A stretch of DNA of 64,000 bases, taken from CAZFOB01 sp964520325 (GTDB lineage: Bacteria > Actinomycetota > JAICYB01). Positions 8,287 to 16,843 of the stretch are shown in pieces. Below the pieces are notes generated by a model that was not told the DNA's origin, did not search any database, and saw nothing but the letters and a program-made list of their open reading frames with translations. Where the stretch lies: assembly GCA_964520325.1 (NCBI GenBank), contig CAZFOB010000004.1, forward strand, positions 124,001-188,000, given 5' to 3'. A program made the position numbers and the translations under genes. Position 1 is the stretch's first letter; each line of letters begins with the position of its first letter.

Positions 8287-8823
8287 TCAGGGGTTTTCGC
8301 AGACCTCGGGGAGGATGCGGACGAGGCGTCCGCCACATAAGTCGAGGCCCAGTGCATCGTCCAGGGCGGCGATCACCGGCTGGGAGAGCTCGATGGCCTT
8401 CGGAGCGATCGCGGAACGCTTGATCAGGTCGCCGATGCCGAACGGGATCGGGGCCGCGCGGAGGAACAACAGCCCGACGAGGGCGACGACGATCGCCAGT
8501 ACGGCGGCGACGCCGGCCCCGAGTGCTCGATTCAGCGTGAACAGACCGGGTTTGTACATCGCACGCGACGCCCGGGAGCCGATGAACGCCGTCATCACGA
8601 TCAGCGGCACGAAGATCACCAGACCGCCGACGAAGGCGGCCCACCGCTGCGAGAGCACCGCCTCGAGGATCGTCTTCGGGATCTCGTGGAAGCGGATCGC
8701 GATGAGCACCGAACCGATGAATCCGACGAGGTCGATGGCGAAGAACACGAAACCGCGTCGCCAGCCCGACCGCGCGGCGCCCAGCACGAGAAGAACGATG
8801 GTCAGATCAACGAACGCGCTCAG
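8287..8823 (-). CDS. CvpA family membrane protein
   Basis: The protein has the CvpA pattern: first segment [22 protein letters not shown], then [19 protein letters not shown] and two further hydrophobic helices, ending [19 protein letters not shown]. CvpA was first linked to colicin V production; its molecular role in other bacteria is not settled. No ATG, GTG or TTG lies near the first membrane segment. CTG at 8823 overlaps the upstream TGA as CTGA, the same 4-bp overlap architecture as other gene pairs here, and gives 178 residues, normal for the family. I infer a CTG start; a TTG at about 8880 in frame is the alternative but adds a non-conserved tail inside the upstream gene. Confidence 0.75.
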   Translation of the reverse strand: MSAFVDLTIVLLVLGAARSGWRRGFVFFAIDLVGFIGSVLIAIRFHEIPKTILEAVLSQRWAAFVGGLVIFVPLIVMTAFIGSRASRAMYKPGLFTLNRALGAGVAAVLAIVVALVGLLFLRAAPIPFGIGDLIKRSAIAPKAIELSQPVIAALDDALGLDLCGGRLVRILPEVCENP

Positions 8824-9062
8824 CTCTCGAGCGAATCGCCGTCGAGGCGGTCGACCTGCAGACCCATCTCGCGCATCCAAGCAACGCCCTGGTCGAGTGC
8901 TTCCTCGGCCCCCTCGACTTCGAGGATCACCCAGCCGACGGCCTCCTCGACGTTGGCGCGACGGATGTTCGTGATGATGTCGTACTGGCGGCCGAGTCTC
9001 CAGATGATCGGGTCTTTGATGAGGCCCTCCGGAAACGTCAGGTGCAGTCGCAGTTTCGGCAT
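8820..9062 (-). CDS. NIL-domain protein
   Basis: An 80-residue ferredoxin-like-fold protein that matches the NIL domain found at the C terminus of the methionine importer ATPase MetN: LRLHLTFPEGLIKDPIIWRL, then YDIITNIRRANVEEAVGWVILEVEG and a closing ALDQGVAWM helix. In MetN this domain binds methionine and regulates transport; as a free-standing protein its role is unknown, though similar small proteins occur with sulfur-transfer genes. Here it lies between larE (ATG overlaps the larE stop) and cvpA. Confidence 0.8.
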   Translation of the reverse strand: MPKLRLHLTFPEGLIKDPIIWRLGRQYDIITNIRRANVEEAVGWVILEVEGAEEALDQGVAWMREMGLQVDRLDGDSLES

Positions 9063-9856
9063 CAGTTCTCCAGTACGGGAAGTCGTGCTCCGCCACGACG
9101 ATACCCGTGCGGGTCGATCGTGATGTCCGAGTAGCCCGCGACCGCGAGAGCGTCGCGAAGTTCAGGTTCCATCAGCAGAGCTCGTTCCACCTCGTCCGGA
9201 CCGACCTCGACGCGGGCGGCGTGCCCGTAGTGACGGACGCGCACAACCTCGAAGCCCATCGATCTGATCGCGTCCTCCGCGCGCTCGATCGAGCCGAGCG
9301 CTTGCGTCGTGACGCGCGTGCCGTGAGGGATGCGGGACGACAGGCACGCGGCTTGCGGTTTGTCCCACACACGCAAGCCGGCATCGTTGGCGAGTCTTCG
9401 GACGTCGGCCTTCGATAGTCCCGCTTCCAGGAGCGGCTGCTTCGCACCACGTTTCTTCGCACTGACAAGACCCGGACGGACGTCCCCGAGATCGTCGGTG
9501 ACGGTGCCGAGCGCGACGTGAGTGAGGTTCCGCTCAGCGGCGAGAGGGAAGACTTCGTCGAAGAGCGCCTGCTTGCAATGGAAGCAGCGGTCGCTCGCGT
9601 TGCGGAGATATTCCTCGTTCTCGAACTCCGCGGTTTTTACGACCTCCACGGGGAAGCCGGCTTCATCGGCCAGACGCAGGGCGTCGTCGAGCTCAGAACG
9701 GGGAAGCGACGGCGAATCGGCGATGGCGGCGAGCGATCGGGGGCCGAGCGTCGTGTGCGCTGTCCAGGCCAGGAACGCGGAATCGACTCCGCCCGAATAG
9801 GCGACGAGCACGGATGAGAGGTCGCGCAGGATCGCTTCGAGCTTCTGATCGATCAT
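9062..9856 (-). CDS. larE: ATP-dependent sacrificial sulfur transferase LarE
   Basis: A 264-residue PP-loop protein. SGGVDS near residue 20 is the ATP-pyrophosphatase loop; SDRCFHCKQALF (about 105-116) and QAACLSSRIPHGTRVT (about 173-188) are hallmark LarE segments. LarE donates sulfur from cysteine to make the nickel-pincer cofactor of lactate racemase and related enzymes. The CFHC pair plus the later Cys would fit LarE versions proposed to hold an iron-sulfur cluster; this is inference. larB and larC, needed for the cofactor, are not in the window. The start is ATG 9856, with a GTG directly before it as an alternative. Confidence 0.85.
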   Translation of the reverse strand: MIDQKLEAILRDLSSVLVAYSGGVDSAFLAWTAHTTLGPRSLAAIADSPSLPRSELDDALRLADEAGFPVEVVKTAEFENEEYLRNASDRCFHCKQALFDEVFPLAAERNLTHVALGTVTDDLGDVRPGLVSAKKRGAKQPLLEAGLSKADVRRLANDAGLRVWDKPQAACLSSRIPHGTRVTTQALGSIERAEDAIRSMGFEVVRVRHYGHAARVEVGPDEVERALLMEPELRDALAVAGYSDITIDPHGYRRGGARLPVLEN

Positions 9857-9875
9857 CACGTCATTCAACCAGACG

Positions 9876-10541
9876 TCAGCCGACGAGGTCTTCGCCGAGG
9901 ATGTCCTGGAGGGCCTCGAGCGAGACGAACGGGTTGACCTTCTTCTCGAAGCCGATCGTCGTGGTGGCGCCGTGTCCAGGAAGGATCGTCGTCTCGTCCG
10001 GGAGCACCCAGATCTTGTCGCGCACCGACGCGACGAGCTGACGCATGTCGCCGCGAGGAAGATCGGTGCGTCCGATCGACCCCATGAAGATGAGGTCGCC
10101 GCCGATGAGCAGCGGGTCGCCTGCGTCCTCAATGAAGAAGCACACGTGGCCGGGTGAATGTCCCGGGGTGTGCAGGACCTTGAATCGCATGCCCGCAACG
10201 TCGAGCGACTGTTCGTCGGTGAGATAGGACGCGTCCTTCGGGACGCCGATGGCAGGGGAGCCGAACATGCCCTTCTCGAAGAGCCAGATGTCGTCTGGAT
10301 GGAGGTAGACGGGCGCTCCGGTCGCGTCGACGGCATCGTTGAGTCCGCCGATGTGGTCGATGTGTCCGTGGGTGATGAGGATCGCCTGGATGTCCGCGCC
10401 GAGCCTCTCGGCGGTCGCCATGACGCGATCCGTTTCACCGCCCGGGTCGACGAGGACGGCCGGTCCGCCCCCCGGCGGGACGAGAATCGTGCAGTTCTGC
10501 TGCCATTGCGTGACGGTGACAACTTCGATGTGGAGATCCAT
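9876..10541 (-). CDS. MBL-fold metallo-hydrolase, glyoxalase II-like
   Basis: A 221-residue metallo-beta-lactamase-fold protein. THGHIDHIGG (about residue 56) is the HxHxDH metal site; HTPGHSPGHV and LPGHGATT supply later His ligands, and GGDLIFMGSIGRTDLP is typical of the YcbL/glyoxalase II-like group. Substrates could be a hydroxyacyl-glutathione-type thioester or a mycothiol counterpart; this cannot be settled from sequence. ATG 10541 is followed directly by the first strand (DLHIEVVTVTQWQQNC). The gene lies 19 bp upstream of larE in the same direction. Confidence 0.85.
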   Translation of the reverse strand: MDLHIEVVTVTQWQQNCTILVPPGGGPAVLVDPGGETDRVMATAERLGADIQAILITHGHIDHIGGLNDAVDATGAPVYLHPDDIWLFEKGMFGSPAIGVPKDASYLTDEQSLDVAGMRFKVLHTPGHSPGHVCFFIEDAGDPLLIGGDLIFMGSIGRTDLPRGDMRQLVASVRDKIWVLPDETTILPGHGATTTIGFEKKVNPFVSLEALQDILGEDLVG

Positions 10542-10575
10542 GTCCCTATCTTCTCAGGGACGTACCGCACGCGGT

Positions 10576-10863
10576 CTACGGAGACTGGTTGCGTGGCTCG
10601 CCGAGCGGGCGGACGACGATGCAGGTTCGAGGTGCCACGCGCGGGCCGGACACCAGACGCTCCTTGGCGTCCTCGATGCGGCGGCGCCGGATGGCGACCA
10701 ACCCGACGGCGACCGATCCGACCGATCCGAGGACCATCAGTTGGATAGGCGATATGTGACCAAGGTCCAACCCGAAGAACCCAAGCACGCCGCATACCGC
10801 GAGCACGAGGACGAACGGGAATCGGGGTCCGGCGGAAAGCACAGGAGCGCGTGGATCCTTCAC
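10576..10863 (-). CDS. Small membrane protein of unknown function
   Basis: A 95-residue protein with two predicted membrane helices (about 14-33 and 40-58), a basic RRRR segment just after the second, and a soluble C tail. It starts at GTG 10863. I do not recognise a family. It lies between the MBL hydrolase and the carboxylase alpha subunit and may share a transcript with the downstream genes. Confidence 0.55.
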   Translation of the reverse strand: MKDPRAPVLSAGPRFPFVLVLAVCGVLGFFGLDLGHISPIQLMVLGSVGSVAVGLVAIRRRRIEDAKERLVSGPRVAPRTCIVVRPLGEPRNQSP

Positions 10864-10962
10864 CAGGACGATACGACAGCATCAGCCTGTGGACTCGCAA
10901 GGGGACGACCTGTGGACGACCCTGTGGATTTCGTGTGGTGATTCCGGCTGGGTGTGAGCGGG

Positions 10963-12705
10963 CTACTCGATCACTGCGATCAACGCGCCGGTTTCGACCG
11001 TCTTACCGGCTTCGACGTTGAGCTCGGCGACGGTTCCCTCGCGGGGCGCGATGATGTGATTCTCCATCTTCATCGCCTCGAGCGTGCAGATGAGCTCGCC
11101 AGCTTCGACGTCCTGACCTGCTTCGACGAGCACCTTGAGGATCGTGCCCTGCATCGGCGCTCTCACCTCGTCGTGACCTCCGGCTGCGTGCGTGGACGCT
11201 TTCTTCTCGAGCGGGTGAAAGGCGCGGTGGCCGTCCTTCTCGGTGAGCGTGACGTCGAACCGGCGGCCGCCGACTTCCACAGCCAGGCTGCGCTCGACTG
11301 AGGATGTCCGACCCAGGGCTCCGGTCGACGGACGCTCGCGCGCAGGTTCGAGTGCGTTCAGCAGATCGGGGAGCTTCGGTAGGAACTCGTCCTCGACGAA
11401 GCGGGTATACACCTCGCCCTTCGCGAACGCTTCGTGGGCCAGGAACGCGCGGTGGAACGGGATCGTCGTCGCGACGCCGTCGACGCGGAAGTCCGCGAGT
11501 GCTGCGAGGGTGCGCAAGCGCGCTTGCTCGCGGTCGGCGCCGAAGCAGATCAATTTCGCAACGAGCGAGTCGTAGTCGCGCGGGATCGTGCGTCCGGCGG
11601 CGAAGCCTTCGTCGGTGCGTACCCAAGGGCCGAGGGGCGCGTCCCAGCGGGTGATCGTTCCCGGCGACGGAAGGAAGCCCGCCGCCGGGTCCTCGGCGTT
11701 GATGCGGCATTCGATGGCATGACCGCGCGGTGTGATGAACTCATAGCCGAGGGCTTGTCCGTCCGCGACGCGCAGCTGCTCGGCGACGAGGTCGATCCCG
11801 CACACGAGCTCCGTGACGGGATGCTCGACCTGAAGACGCGTGTTCATCTCGAGGAACGAGAGCTCGCCTTCAGGTGACAGCAGGAACTCGATCGTGCCGG
11901 CCGAACGGTAGCCGACGGCTTTCGCGAGTGAGACGGCGGCCTCGCCGATGCGTTCGCGAACGTCCGCGTCAACAGCCGGCGACGGTGCTTCCTCGACGAG
12001 CTTCTGATGGCGGCGCTGGGTGGAGCAGTCGCGTTCGCCGAGGAAGGCGATGCCGCCGTGGTTGTCCGCGACGATCTGTGCTTCGACGTGTCGCGGACGG
12101 TCGACGTAGCGCTCGCAGAAGACCGATGCGTCCCCGAAGTAGGCCTGGGCTTCGCGTTGAGCGCCTTCCAAGGCTTCGGTGAGCTCGCCCGCCGAGCGCA
12201 CGACCCGAAAGGCCTTGCCGCCGCCGCCCATGACCGCTTTGAGCGCGATCGGAAAGCCGTGCTCCTTGGCGAACCGCGTGGCGCCGTCGGTGTCCACCGG
12301 GCCTTCGGTTCCCACCACGATCGGCACACCGGCCGCGATCGCGACCTTGCGGGCCGCCACCTTGTCGCCCATGTTCGCCATGGCCGACGGCGGAGGCCCG
12401 ATCCAGATCAGGCCGGCGTCGGTGACGGCTTGCGCGAAGCCAACGTTTTCGGCGAGGAAGCCGTAGCCGGGGTGGACTGCGTCGGCATCGGCCTGCGCGG
12501 CGGCTTCGAGGATCTTGTCGATGCGCAGATAGCTCTCGGCGGCAGGTGGGGGGCCGAGCAGGTAGGCCTCGTCGGCCCACTCGACGTGCAACGCGTTGCG
12601 GTCGGCCTCCGAGTACACCGCGACGGAGCCGATGGACAGATCGCGCAGCGTCCGCATGATGCGAACGGCGATCTCTCCGCGATTGGCGATCAGGACTTTG
12701 CGCAA
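10963..12705 (-). CDS. Acyl-CoA carboxylase alpha subunit (biotin carboxylase + BCCP)
   Basis: A 580-residue protein with a biotin carboxylase domain (about 1-445; KVLIANRGEIAVRIMRT, GGGGKAFRVVRS ATP-grasp loop, ERDCSTQRRHQKLVEEAPSP, FLEMNTRLQVEHPVTE) and a C-terminal biotinyl domain ending with LEAMKMENHIIAP, whose Lys carries biotin. It would carboxylate biotin with bicarbonate and ATP for an acetyl-/propionyl-type carboxyltransferase. The ATP-grasp glycine loop has KAF where many homologues have KGM. TTG 12705 begins directly at the conserved N terminus. It is divergent from birA, 25 bp away. No beta subunit is adjacent; the MccB-like protein at 22134-23711 already has a probable partner at 26555-28459. 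Confidence 0.9.
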   Translation of the reverse strand: MRKVLIANRGEIAVRIMRTLRDLSIGSVAVYSEADRNALHVEWADEAYLLGPPPAAESYLRIDKILEAAAQADADAVHPGYGFLAENVGFAQAVTDAGLIWIGPPPSAMANMGDKVAARKVAIAAGVPIVVGTEGPVDTDGATRFAKEHGFPIALKAVMGGGGKAFRVVRSAGELTEALEGAQREAQAYFGDASVFCERYVDRPRHVEAQIVADNHGGIAFLGERDCSTQRRHQKLVEEAPSPAVDADVRERIGEAAVSLAKAVGYRSAGTIEFLLSPEGELSFLEMNTRLQVEHPVTELVCGIDLVAEQLRVADGQALGYEFITPRGHAIECRINAEDPAAGFLPSPGTITRWDAPLGPWVRTDEGFAAGRTIPRDYDSLVAKLICFGADREQARLRTLAALADFRVDGVATTIPFHRAFLAHEAFAKGEVYTRFVEDEFLPKLPDLLNALEPARERPSTGALGRTSSVERSLAVEVGGRRFDVTLTEKDGHRAFHPLEKKASTHAAGGHDEVRAPMQGTILKVLVEAGQDVEAGELICTLEAMKMENHIIAPREGTVAELNVEAGKTVETGALIAVIE

Positions 12706-12712
12706 GGCGCCC

Positions 12713-12720
12713 TATAGTAT
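12713..12720. promoter_or_regulatory. Overlapping divergent -10 boxes between carboxylase alpha and birA
   Basis: The bases TATAGTAT (12713-12720) read as a -10 box on both strands: TATAGT/TAGTAT towards birA (GTG 10-12 bases downstream) and TACTAT towards the carboxylase gene (TTG eight bases downstream). Only 25 bp separate the two start codons, so two polymerases could not use the site at once. Little or no 5' leader is expected on either transcript. Confidence 0.5.
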
Positions 12721-12730
12721 CGGCCGCGCT

Positions 12731-13441
12731 GTGGACGACCTTTCCGCTCCTCGCATCCTGAACGGCCTCGTGGGGACCAGGTTCCAGCACGTCGAGGTGC
12801 ACGCGTCTCTGCCGTCGACACAGACGATGCTCGTCGCGGATGGGGGCCGGGACGGACGAGTCATCGTCGCCGACCACCAATCGGCCGGACGAGGGCGCGC
12901 CGGTCGCTCGTGGATGGATGTTCCCGGGGCGATGCTCATGTTCTCGGCCCTCGTGCGCGACGTCGCTGCGGAGGAGGCTTCGCTCGTCGGGCTCGCGGCC
13001 GGTGTGGCTGTTGCGCGCGCGATCGGAGGCGTCGCGCGGCTGAAATGGCCGAACGACGTCCGTATCGGTGGACGCAAGGTGTGCGGGATGCTGGGCGAGC
13101 TCGCGCCGTCCGGGGACTACGTCGTGATCGGCATCGGCGTCAATGTCGGACACTCCGAAGGTGACCTGCCTGCGGAACTCGTCGCGACGTCGTTGCGTAT
13201 CGAAGGTATCGACGTCCGCCGGGACGATGTTTGTGTCGCGATCCTGCGCGAGCTCGACGCGTTCATCGGTTCGGACTTCCTCGACGAGTACCGCTCACTC
13301 TGCGAGACGATCGGAGCGACGGTGCGGGTCGAGCTGGCCGACGGATCGTTCGAGGGCGTCGCGGAAACCGTGTCCGACGACGGCGCGCTGATCGTCGATG
13401 GGAATGCCGTAATCGCCGGCGACGTAGTGCATCTCCGGTGA
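12731..13441 (+). CDS. birA: Biotin--[acetyl-CoA carboxylase] ligase
   Basis: A 236-residue class I biotin protein ligase. VADHQSAGRGRAGRSW is the adenylate-binding loop (GRGRxGR), followed by LKWPNDVRIGGRKVCGMLGE with the catalytic KWPND-K pattern, and IGIGVNVGH. A C-terminal SH3-like domain (about 190-236) is present, but no N-terminal helix-turn-helix, so it should not bind DNA itself. It attaches biotin to the Lys of BCCP domains, such as those of the two carboxylase alpha subunits in this window. GTG 12731 was chosen because upstream codons run into the intergenic promoter. Confidence 0.92.
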   Translation: MDDLSAPRILNGLVGTRFQHVEVHASLPSTQTMLVADGGRDGRVIVADHQSAGRGRAGRSWMDVPGAMLMFSALVRDVAAEEASLVGLAAGVAVARAIGGVARLKWPNDVRIGGRKVCGMLGELAPSGDYVVIGIGVNVGHSEGDLPAELVATSLRIEGIDVRRDDVCVAILRELDAFIGSDFLDEYRSLCETIGATVRVELADGSFEGVAETVSDDGALIVDGNAVIAGDVVHLR

Positions 13442-13756
13442 ACCGTTCCAACGCAGTTCCGCGAACGGCTAGTGATGTGCCTACAGAACTCCGCCGAGAC
13501 CCTGTTACTCAGGCCATCTGAGAAGAGTCATCCCGCAATTCGGTGTGGGTCGACGGTTCTAGACATCCGCGCGATCGCCTGTGGCGCGTAACGGGACGAA
13601 GGACATTCGCTGTACGGCTATGACCCGTGTCAGCACAGCGCCATGACCGATTCATGACACCGTTCGAAGGGTGTCGGGCCGGGCGGAAGACAGGATGCGC
13701 GATCAGGCGTAGGGTTGCTGAAGGAGAACGCAAAGGATACGGCGAAGGGGGCTGCC
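13442..13756. other. Intergenic stretch without convincing gene
   Basis: About 315 bases between birA and the protease gene. Short open frames on both strands lack family resemblance and ribosome sites. A small hairpin (GACACC-N8-GGTGTC, 13656-13675) is visible, and GAAGGGGG just before 13757 is the ribosome site of the protease. The promoter of the protease is probably here, but I cannot place it. Confidence 0.5.
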
Positions 13757-15106
13757 ATGGTCGGAGAATGTCGAGAGCTGTCTGGTCGTGTGCGGTGTTG
13801 GTTAGGGGCGAAGTTCGGAGTAGGGGCATGGGAAGTCGCGTGTCTTGCTGTCGCTACGGCGGTAATTCTTTCGGCGGTCAGCTTCAGCGAGTCTTCAAAC
13901 TTTGCAGCTGCGCAGAGCAGTTCAGAGGATGGGTCGAACGAACTTCCCAACGACAGGACCGCTCCGCGCCATAGCGAGCGCTGGTACGACGACGCAAGCG
14001 AATTACCTGACACCGACTCGCCATCCAGGATTCGATCGGAATCCGAGAAGCACTTTGGAAGGCGCTTCGCGGGAATCTGGATCGATCGCGCGGCCTCCCC
14101 AAGCCGGCTTGTGTTCGGGGTTGTTGGTCCGACGGAGAACGACCGCGCGTTCGTGCGAAGGCTCACTAGGAACGACGCGCGAACAGATGTCGTCCCGATC
14201 AAGTACGGGGCCGCGGAATTGGGCAGATGGCGCGTTCAGATCGAGCCCATTGTTGAGCGTTCAGCGGACCGCACGAACGCAATGTTTATGGTAGGCATCG
14301 ACCCGAGATCTGCATCCATCTATGTCGAAGAGAACCCGCTCGATCCAGATCTACGCGCTCAAATTGACTCAACTGGTATACCGCGCGACGCCTACACGCT
14401 CAGGGAGGGTGGCGGCGGCACAATCCCCGTCCATGCCACGCGTGACACATTTCCACCATACGAAGGAGGCCTCAGCGTCGTCATGTTTGATGGCGCAGGA
14501 CACAGCGAGGGCTGCACCACGTGGTTTACCGGAAAGCGTACCGACGGCACGCCGCGCGGCGTGACCGCAGGTCATTGCAATGCAGTGGGAGCTGTTATCA
14601 ACCCGAACGATGACGCGTTCATCGGCAACGACAACCTTGGTGCGCCGGGCGGCAACACTTATGACGGCGACACTGATTCCGATGCCGTCCGAATCGCGAT
14701 CAACTCATCGCAACTCACTAACAGGATCAACACCGGCCCCAACACTCATAGAACCGTGAAAGCGCCTCGCTACACCACAGCCGATCTCAATACCCTGAGT
14801 AAGGACATCTGTTTCAACGGTGTGACGAGCGGTGGCGTATGCGGCTTCATCACGCTTACTGATATCACGGCTACTGACACCGACGGCGTTGTTCATCGTC
14901 ATGTGTATGAGATCGATGGCGATGCTCAAGGCGGCGACAGCGGGGCGCCCGTCTATGGGATACGAACCAACGATGGCACGGCAAGAGTGGCTGGAATCGT
15001 CTATGGAGCCAACGGAGGCAACAACAACATGAGGTTCCACGCCGCCGGTTATGTGCTAGTTGATCTCGACATGTGCATCTACTACGAGACAACTCCGTGT
15101 GAGTAA
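13757..15106 (+). CDS. Secreted trypsin-like (S1 family) serine protease
   Basis: A 449-residue preproprotein. A hydrophobic signal segment (about 27-45, VACLAVATAVILSAV) follows a basic N region, then a prodomain of about 200 residues, then the protease domain: the catalytic His in GVTAGHCN, Asp in TDSDAVRI and Ser in GDSGAPVYG, with the Cys before the His. This layout resembles streptogrisin/alpha-lytic type proteases that need a folding prodomain. ATG 13757 has GAAGGGGG six bases upstream. Codon use and base composition look less G+C-rich than neighbouring genes, a sign of recent transfer. The stop overlaps the next gene by 8 bp. Confidence 0.88.
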   Translation: MVGECRELSGRVRCWLGAKFGVGAWEVACLAVATAVILSAVSFSESSNFAAAQSSSEDGSNELPNDRTAPRHSERWYDDASELPDTDSPSRIRSESEKHFGRRFAGIWIDRAASPSRLVFGVVGPTENDRAFVRRLTRNDARTDVVPIKYGAAELGRWRVQIEPIVERSADRTNAMFMVGIDPRSASIYVEENPLDPDLRAQIDSTGIPRDAYTLREGGGGTIPVHATRDTFPPYEGGLSVVMFDGAGHSEGCTTWFTGKRTDGTPRGVTAGHCNAVGAVINPNDDAFIGNDNLGAPGGNTYDGDTDSDAVRIAINSSQLTNRINTGPNTHRTVKAPRYTTADLNTLSKDICFNGVTSGGVCGFITLTDITATDTDGVVHRHVYEIDGDAQGGDSGAPVYGIRTNDGTARVAGIVYGANGGNNNMRFHAAGYVLVDLDMCIYYETTPCE

Positions 15107-15545
15107 CGATAAGGCGCGGCGTGATGTCGCTGCTCTAGCTATCTGTGGACTTCTCTTGCTGTCGAGCTGCTCGAGCAAAACGGAACCTGATCCCACAAGA
15201 AGCCCATCGAATCTCATCAGTACGCCCTGGCGTCTGCTCAGCCAGAAAGGCAGGACGTTAGTTGTTGTGATTGAGTCCGGCGGGTGCATCGACTTCGATC
15301 ACATGGACGTTGTTGAGAGCGACTCAGAAGTCACCTTGACTGCATTGAGCGCGGACAAGACCGACGCGGGGCAGACATGTACGGCCGAACGGAACTTCGA
15401 TGTCGCCGCAGCCTGTCTCGATGAGCCGTTGGGTGATCGAAAGCTGTCGCGCGCTCTCATCTCGCCAGAATGGCCCGGAGAGCAGTCGATCAAGGGCTCA
15501 CTTCCGCCCGGTCTAGGAGCATCGACGAAGCCGTGCCCTGGGTAG
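15099..15545 (+). CDS. Small lipoprotein of unknown function, coupled to protease gene
   Basis: About 148 residues from GTG 15099: a basic N region (SNDKARRD), hydrophobic core (ALAICGLLLL) and lipobox LLSSC, so probably lipid-anchored outside the membrane. The mature part has about four further Cys residues (GGCIDFDH, GQTCTAE, AACLDEP, KPCPG), which could form disulfides. No family is recognised. The start lies inside the protease gene end (8-bp overlap), implying coupled expression; it could hold, assist or inhibit the protease, but this is only context. The lower G+C character matches the protease gene. Confidence 0.65.
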   Translation: MSNDKARRDVAALAICGLLLLSSCSSKTEPDPTRSPSNLISTPWRLLSQKGRTLVVVIESGGCIDFDHMDVVESDSEVTLTALSADKTDAGQTCTAERNFDVAAACLDEPLGDRKLSRALISPEWPGEQSIKGSLPPGLGASTKPCPG

Positions 15546-15588
15546 GCGCGTCAATGCGTTTCCCAGGCGAGAACTCGCCGACGTCCTG

Positions 15589-16200
15589 ATGGCGCCCCGC
15601 TCTATGGTGCGAAGCGAGCGGGTCGAAATCCTGCGTGCTGCGGCGTTTCTCGTGATCGTCAGTGGTCCGCCGGGGGCCGGGAAGACGACGATCGCCAAGC
15701 AGCTCGGCGGTGCGCTTCGGCTCCCAGTACTCGACCGTGACGATCTGAAGGACTCCCTGTTCGATTCCCTCGGCTGGTCGGATCGTGAATGGTCCAAGCG
15801 CGTCGGTCTTGCAAGCTGGCGTCTGCTCTTCCTGTTCGTCGACCTCGCCGTTACGCAGGGTGTGTCGATGGTTCTCGACAGCAACTTCGAGCGTGGCAGG
15901 CACCCGGAGCTGGCCGGGCTCAAGGAGCGCACCGCGTGCACGATCATCGAGGTGCATTGCAACGGCGACGTGAACGTGCTTGCCCGCAGGTTCCGCGAAC
16001 GCTGGGAGTCCGGCGGCCGCCATCCCGGACATACGGACGTCTACACCAACGAGGACGTCTATATCGCGGAGCTGGGAGCGCGTTCGTTCATACCCCTCGA
16101 GCACAGTGACCTTGTCATCCGGGTGGACACGACCACGTCGGAACCGGTCGACTTGGACGGGATCGTCAACCAGATCAGGAGGATCGCGGATGGACTTTGA
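15589..16200 (+). CDS. P-loop kinase-like ATPase
   Basis: A 203-residue P-loop protein with Walker A SGPPGAGKTTIAKQL near residue 25, LDRDDLKDSLFD (a kinase-type DxD segment), VLDSNFERG (Walker B-like strand) and VHCNGDVNVLARRFRERW with Arg residues typical of a lid. This is the architecture of small-molecule kinases of the AAA_33/chloramphenicol phosphotransferase-like group; the substrate is unknown. ATG 15589 has no clear ribosome site, and ATG 15604 is equally possible. The end overlaps the nitroreductase start by 11 bp. Confidence 0.75.
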   Translation: MAPRSMVRSERVEILRAAAFLVIVSGPPGAGKTTIAKQLGGALRLPVLDRDDLKDSLFDSLGWSDREWSKRVGLASWRLLFLFVDLAVTQGVSMVLDSNFERGRHPELAGLKERTACTIIEVHCNGDVNVLARRFRERWESGGRHPGHTDVYTNEDVYIAELGARSFIPLEHSDLVIRVDTTTSEPVDLDGIVNQIRRIADGL

Positions 16201-16834
16201 CCACGTAGCCACGACGACGCGTGCGGTGCGCAAGCGGCTCGACCTCGAGCGTCCGGTCGAACCCGAGGTGATCGAGGAGTGCATCGAGATTGCCCTGCAG
16301 GCACCGACCGGTTCCAATTCGCAAGGCTGGCGCTTCCTGATCGTTACCGACGACGACAAGAAGAAGGCCCTTGCCGACTGGTACCGCCAGGCGTGGAACG
16401 CGGCCTACGGCGGGGGAGACGCGGCGACGGCCGGCGTGCCCGCGGAGCGCATCGCCCAGCAGCAGCGTGTGCTCAGCTCTGCCGACTTCCTCGCCAACAG
16501 CATGGAGAAAGTACCGGTGCTCGTGATCCCGACGATCCTTGGACGCCCCGGAGAGGGCACACCGGCGGCCGGCTGGGCAGGCTTCTTGGGATCGATCATC
16601 CCGGCTGTGTGGTCGTTCCAGCTCGCTCTGCGCAGCCGGGGACTCGGTTCGGCCTACACCACGCTCCACCTCTTCCACGAGAAGGAAGCGTCGGAGATGC
16701 TCGGCATCCCCGACACCGTCACGCAGGTCGCGTTGCTCCCGGTCGCGTACACCAAGGGCACAGATTTCAAGCGCGCCGTTCGGCGTCCCGGCAAGGAAGT
16801 CACTTACTGGAACGACTGGAAGGCGACCCGGTAG
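16190..16834 (+). CDS. Nitroreductase family protein
   Basis: A 214-residue flavin-dependent nitroreductase-like protein. TTRAVRKRLDL near the N terminus is the FMN-binding Arg segment, EECIEIALQAPTGSNSQGWRFLIV is the diagnostic helix-turn, and SIIPAVWSFQLALRSRGLGSAYTTLHL is the dimer helix and second FMN contact. Such enzymes reduce nitro groups, quinones or enones with NAD(P)H. ATG 16190 follows AGGAGG (16177-16182) at seven bases, and overlaps the end of the kinase gene. Confidence 0.88.
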   Translation: MDFDHVATTTRAVRKRLDLERPVEPEVIEECIEIALQAPTGSNSQGWRFLIVTDDDKKKALADWYRQAWNAAYGGGDAATAGVPAERIAQQQRVLSSADFLANSMEKVPVLVIPTILGRPGEGTPAAGWAGFLGSIIPAVWSFQLALRSRGLGSAYTTLHLFHEKEASEMLGIPDTVTQVALLPVAYTKGTDFKRAVRRPGKEVTYWNDWKATR

Positions 16835-16843
16835 CGCTGGCGT

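Noticed and set aside
10886..10928. Three CCTGTGGA units resembling half DnaA boxes
   Set aside because: Only the TGTGGA core recurs; none matches a full DnaA box, spacing is irregular, and no origin-linked genes are near.
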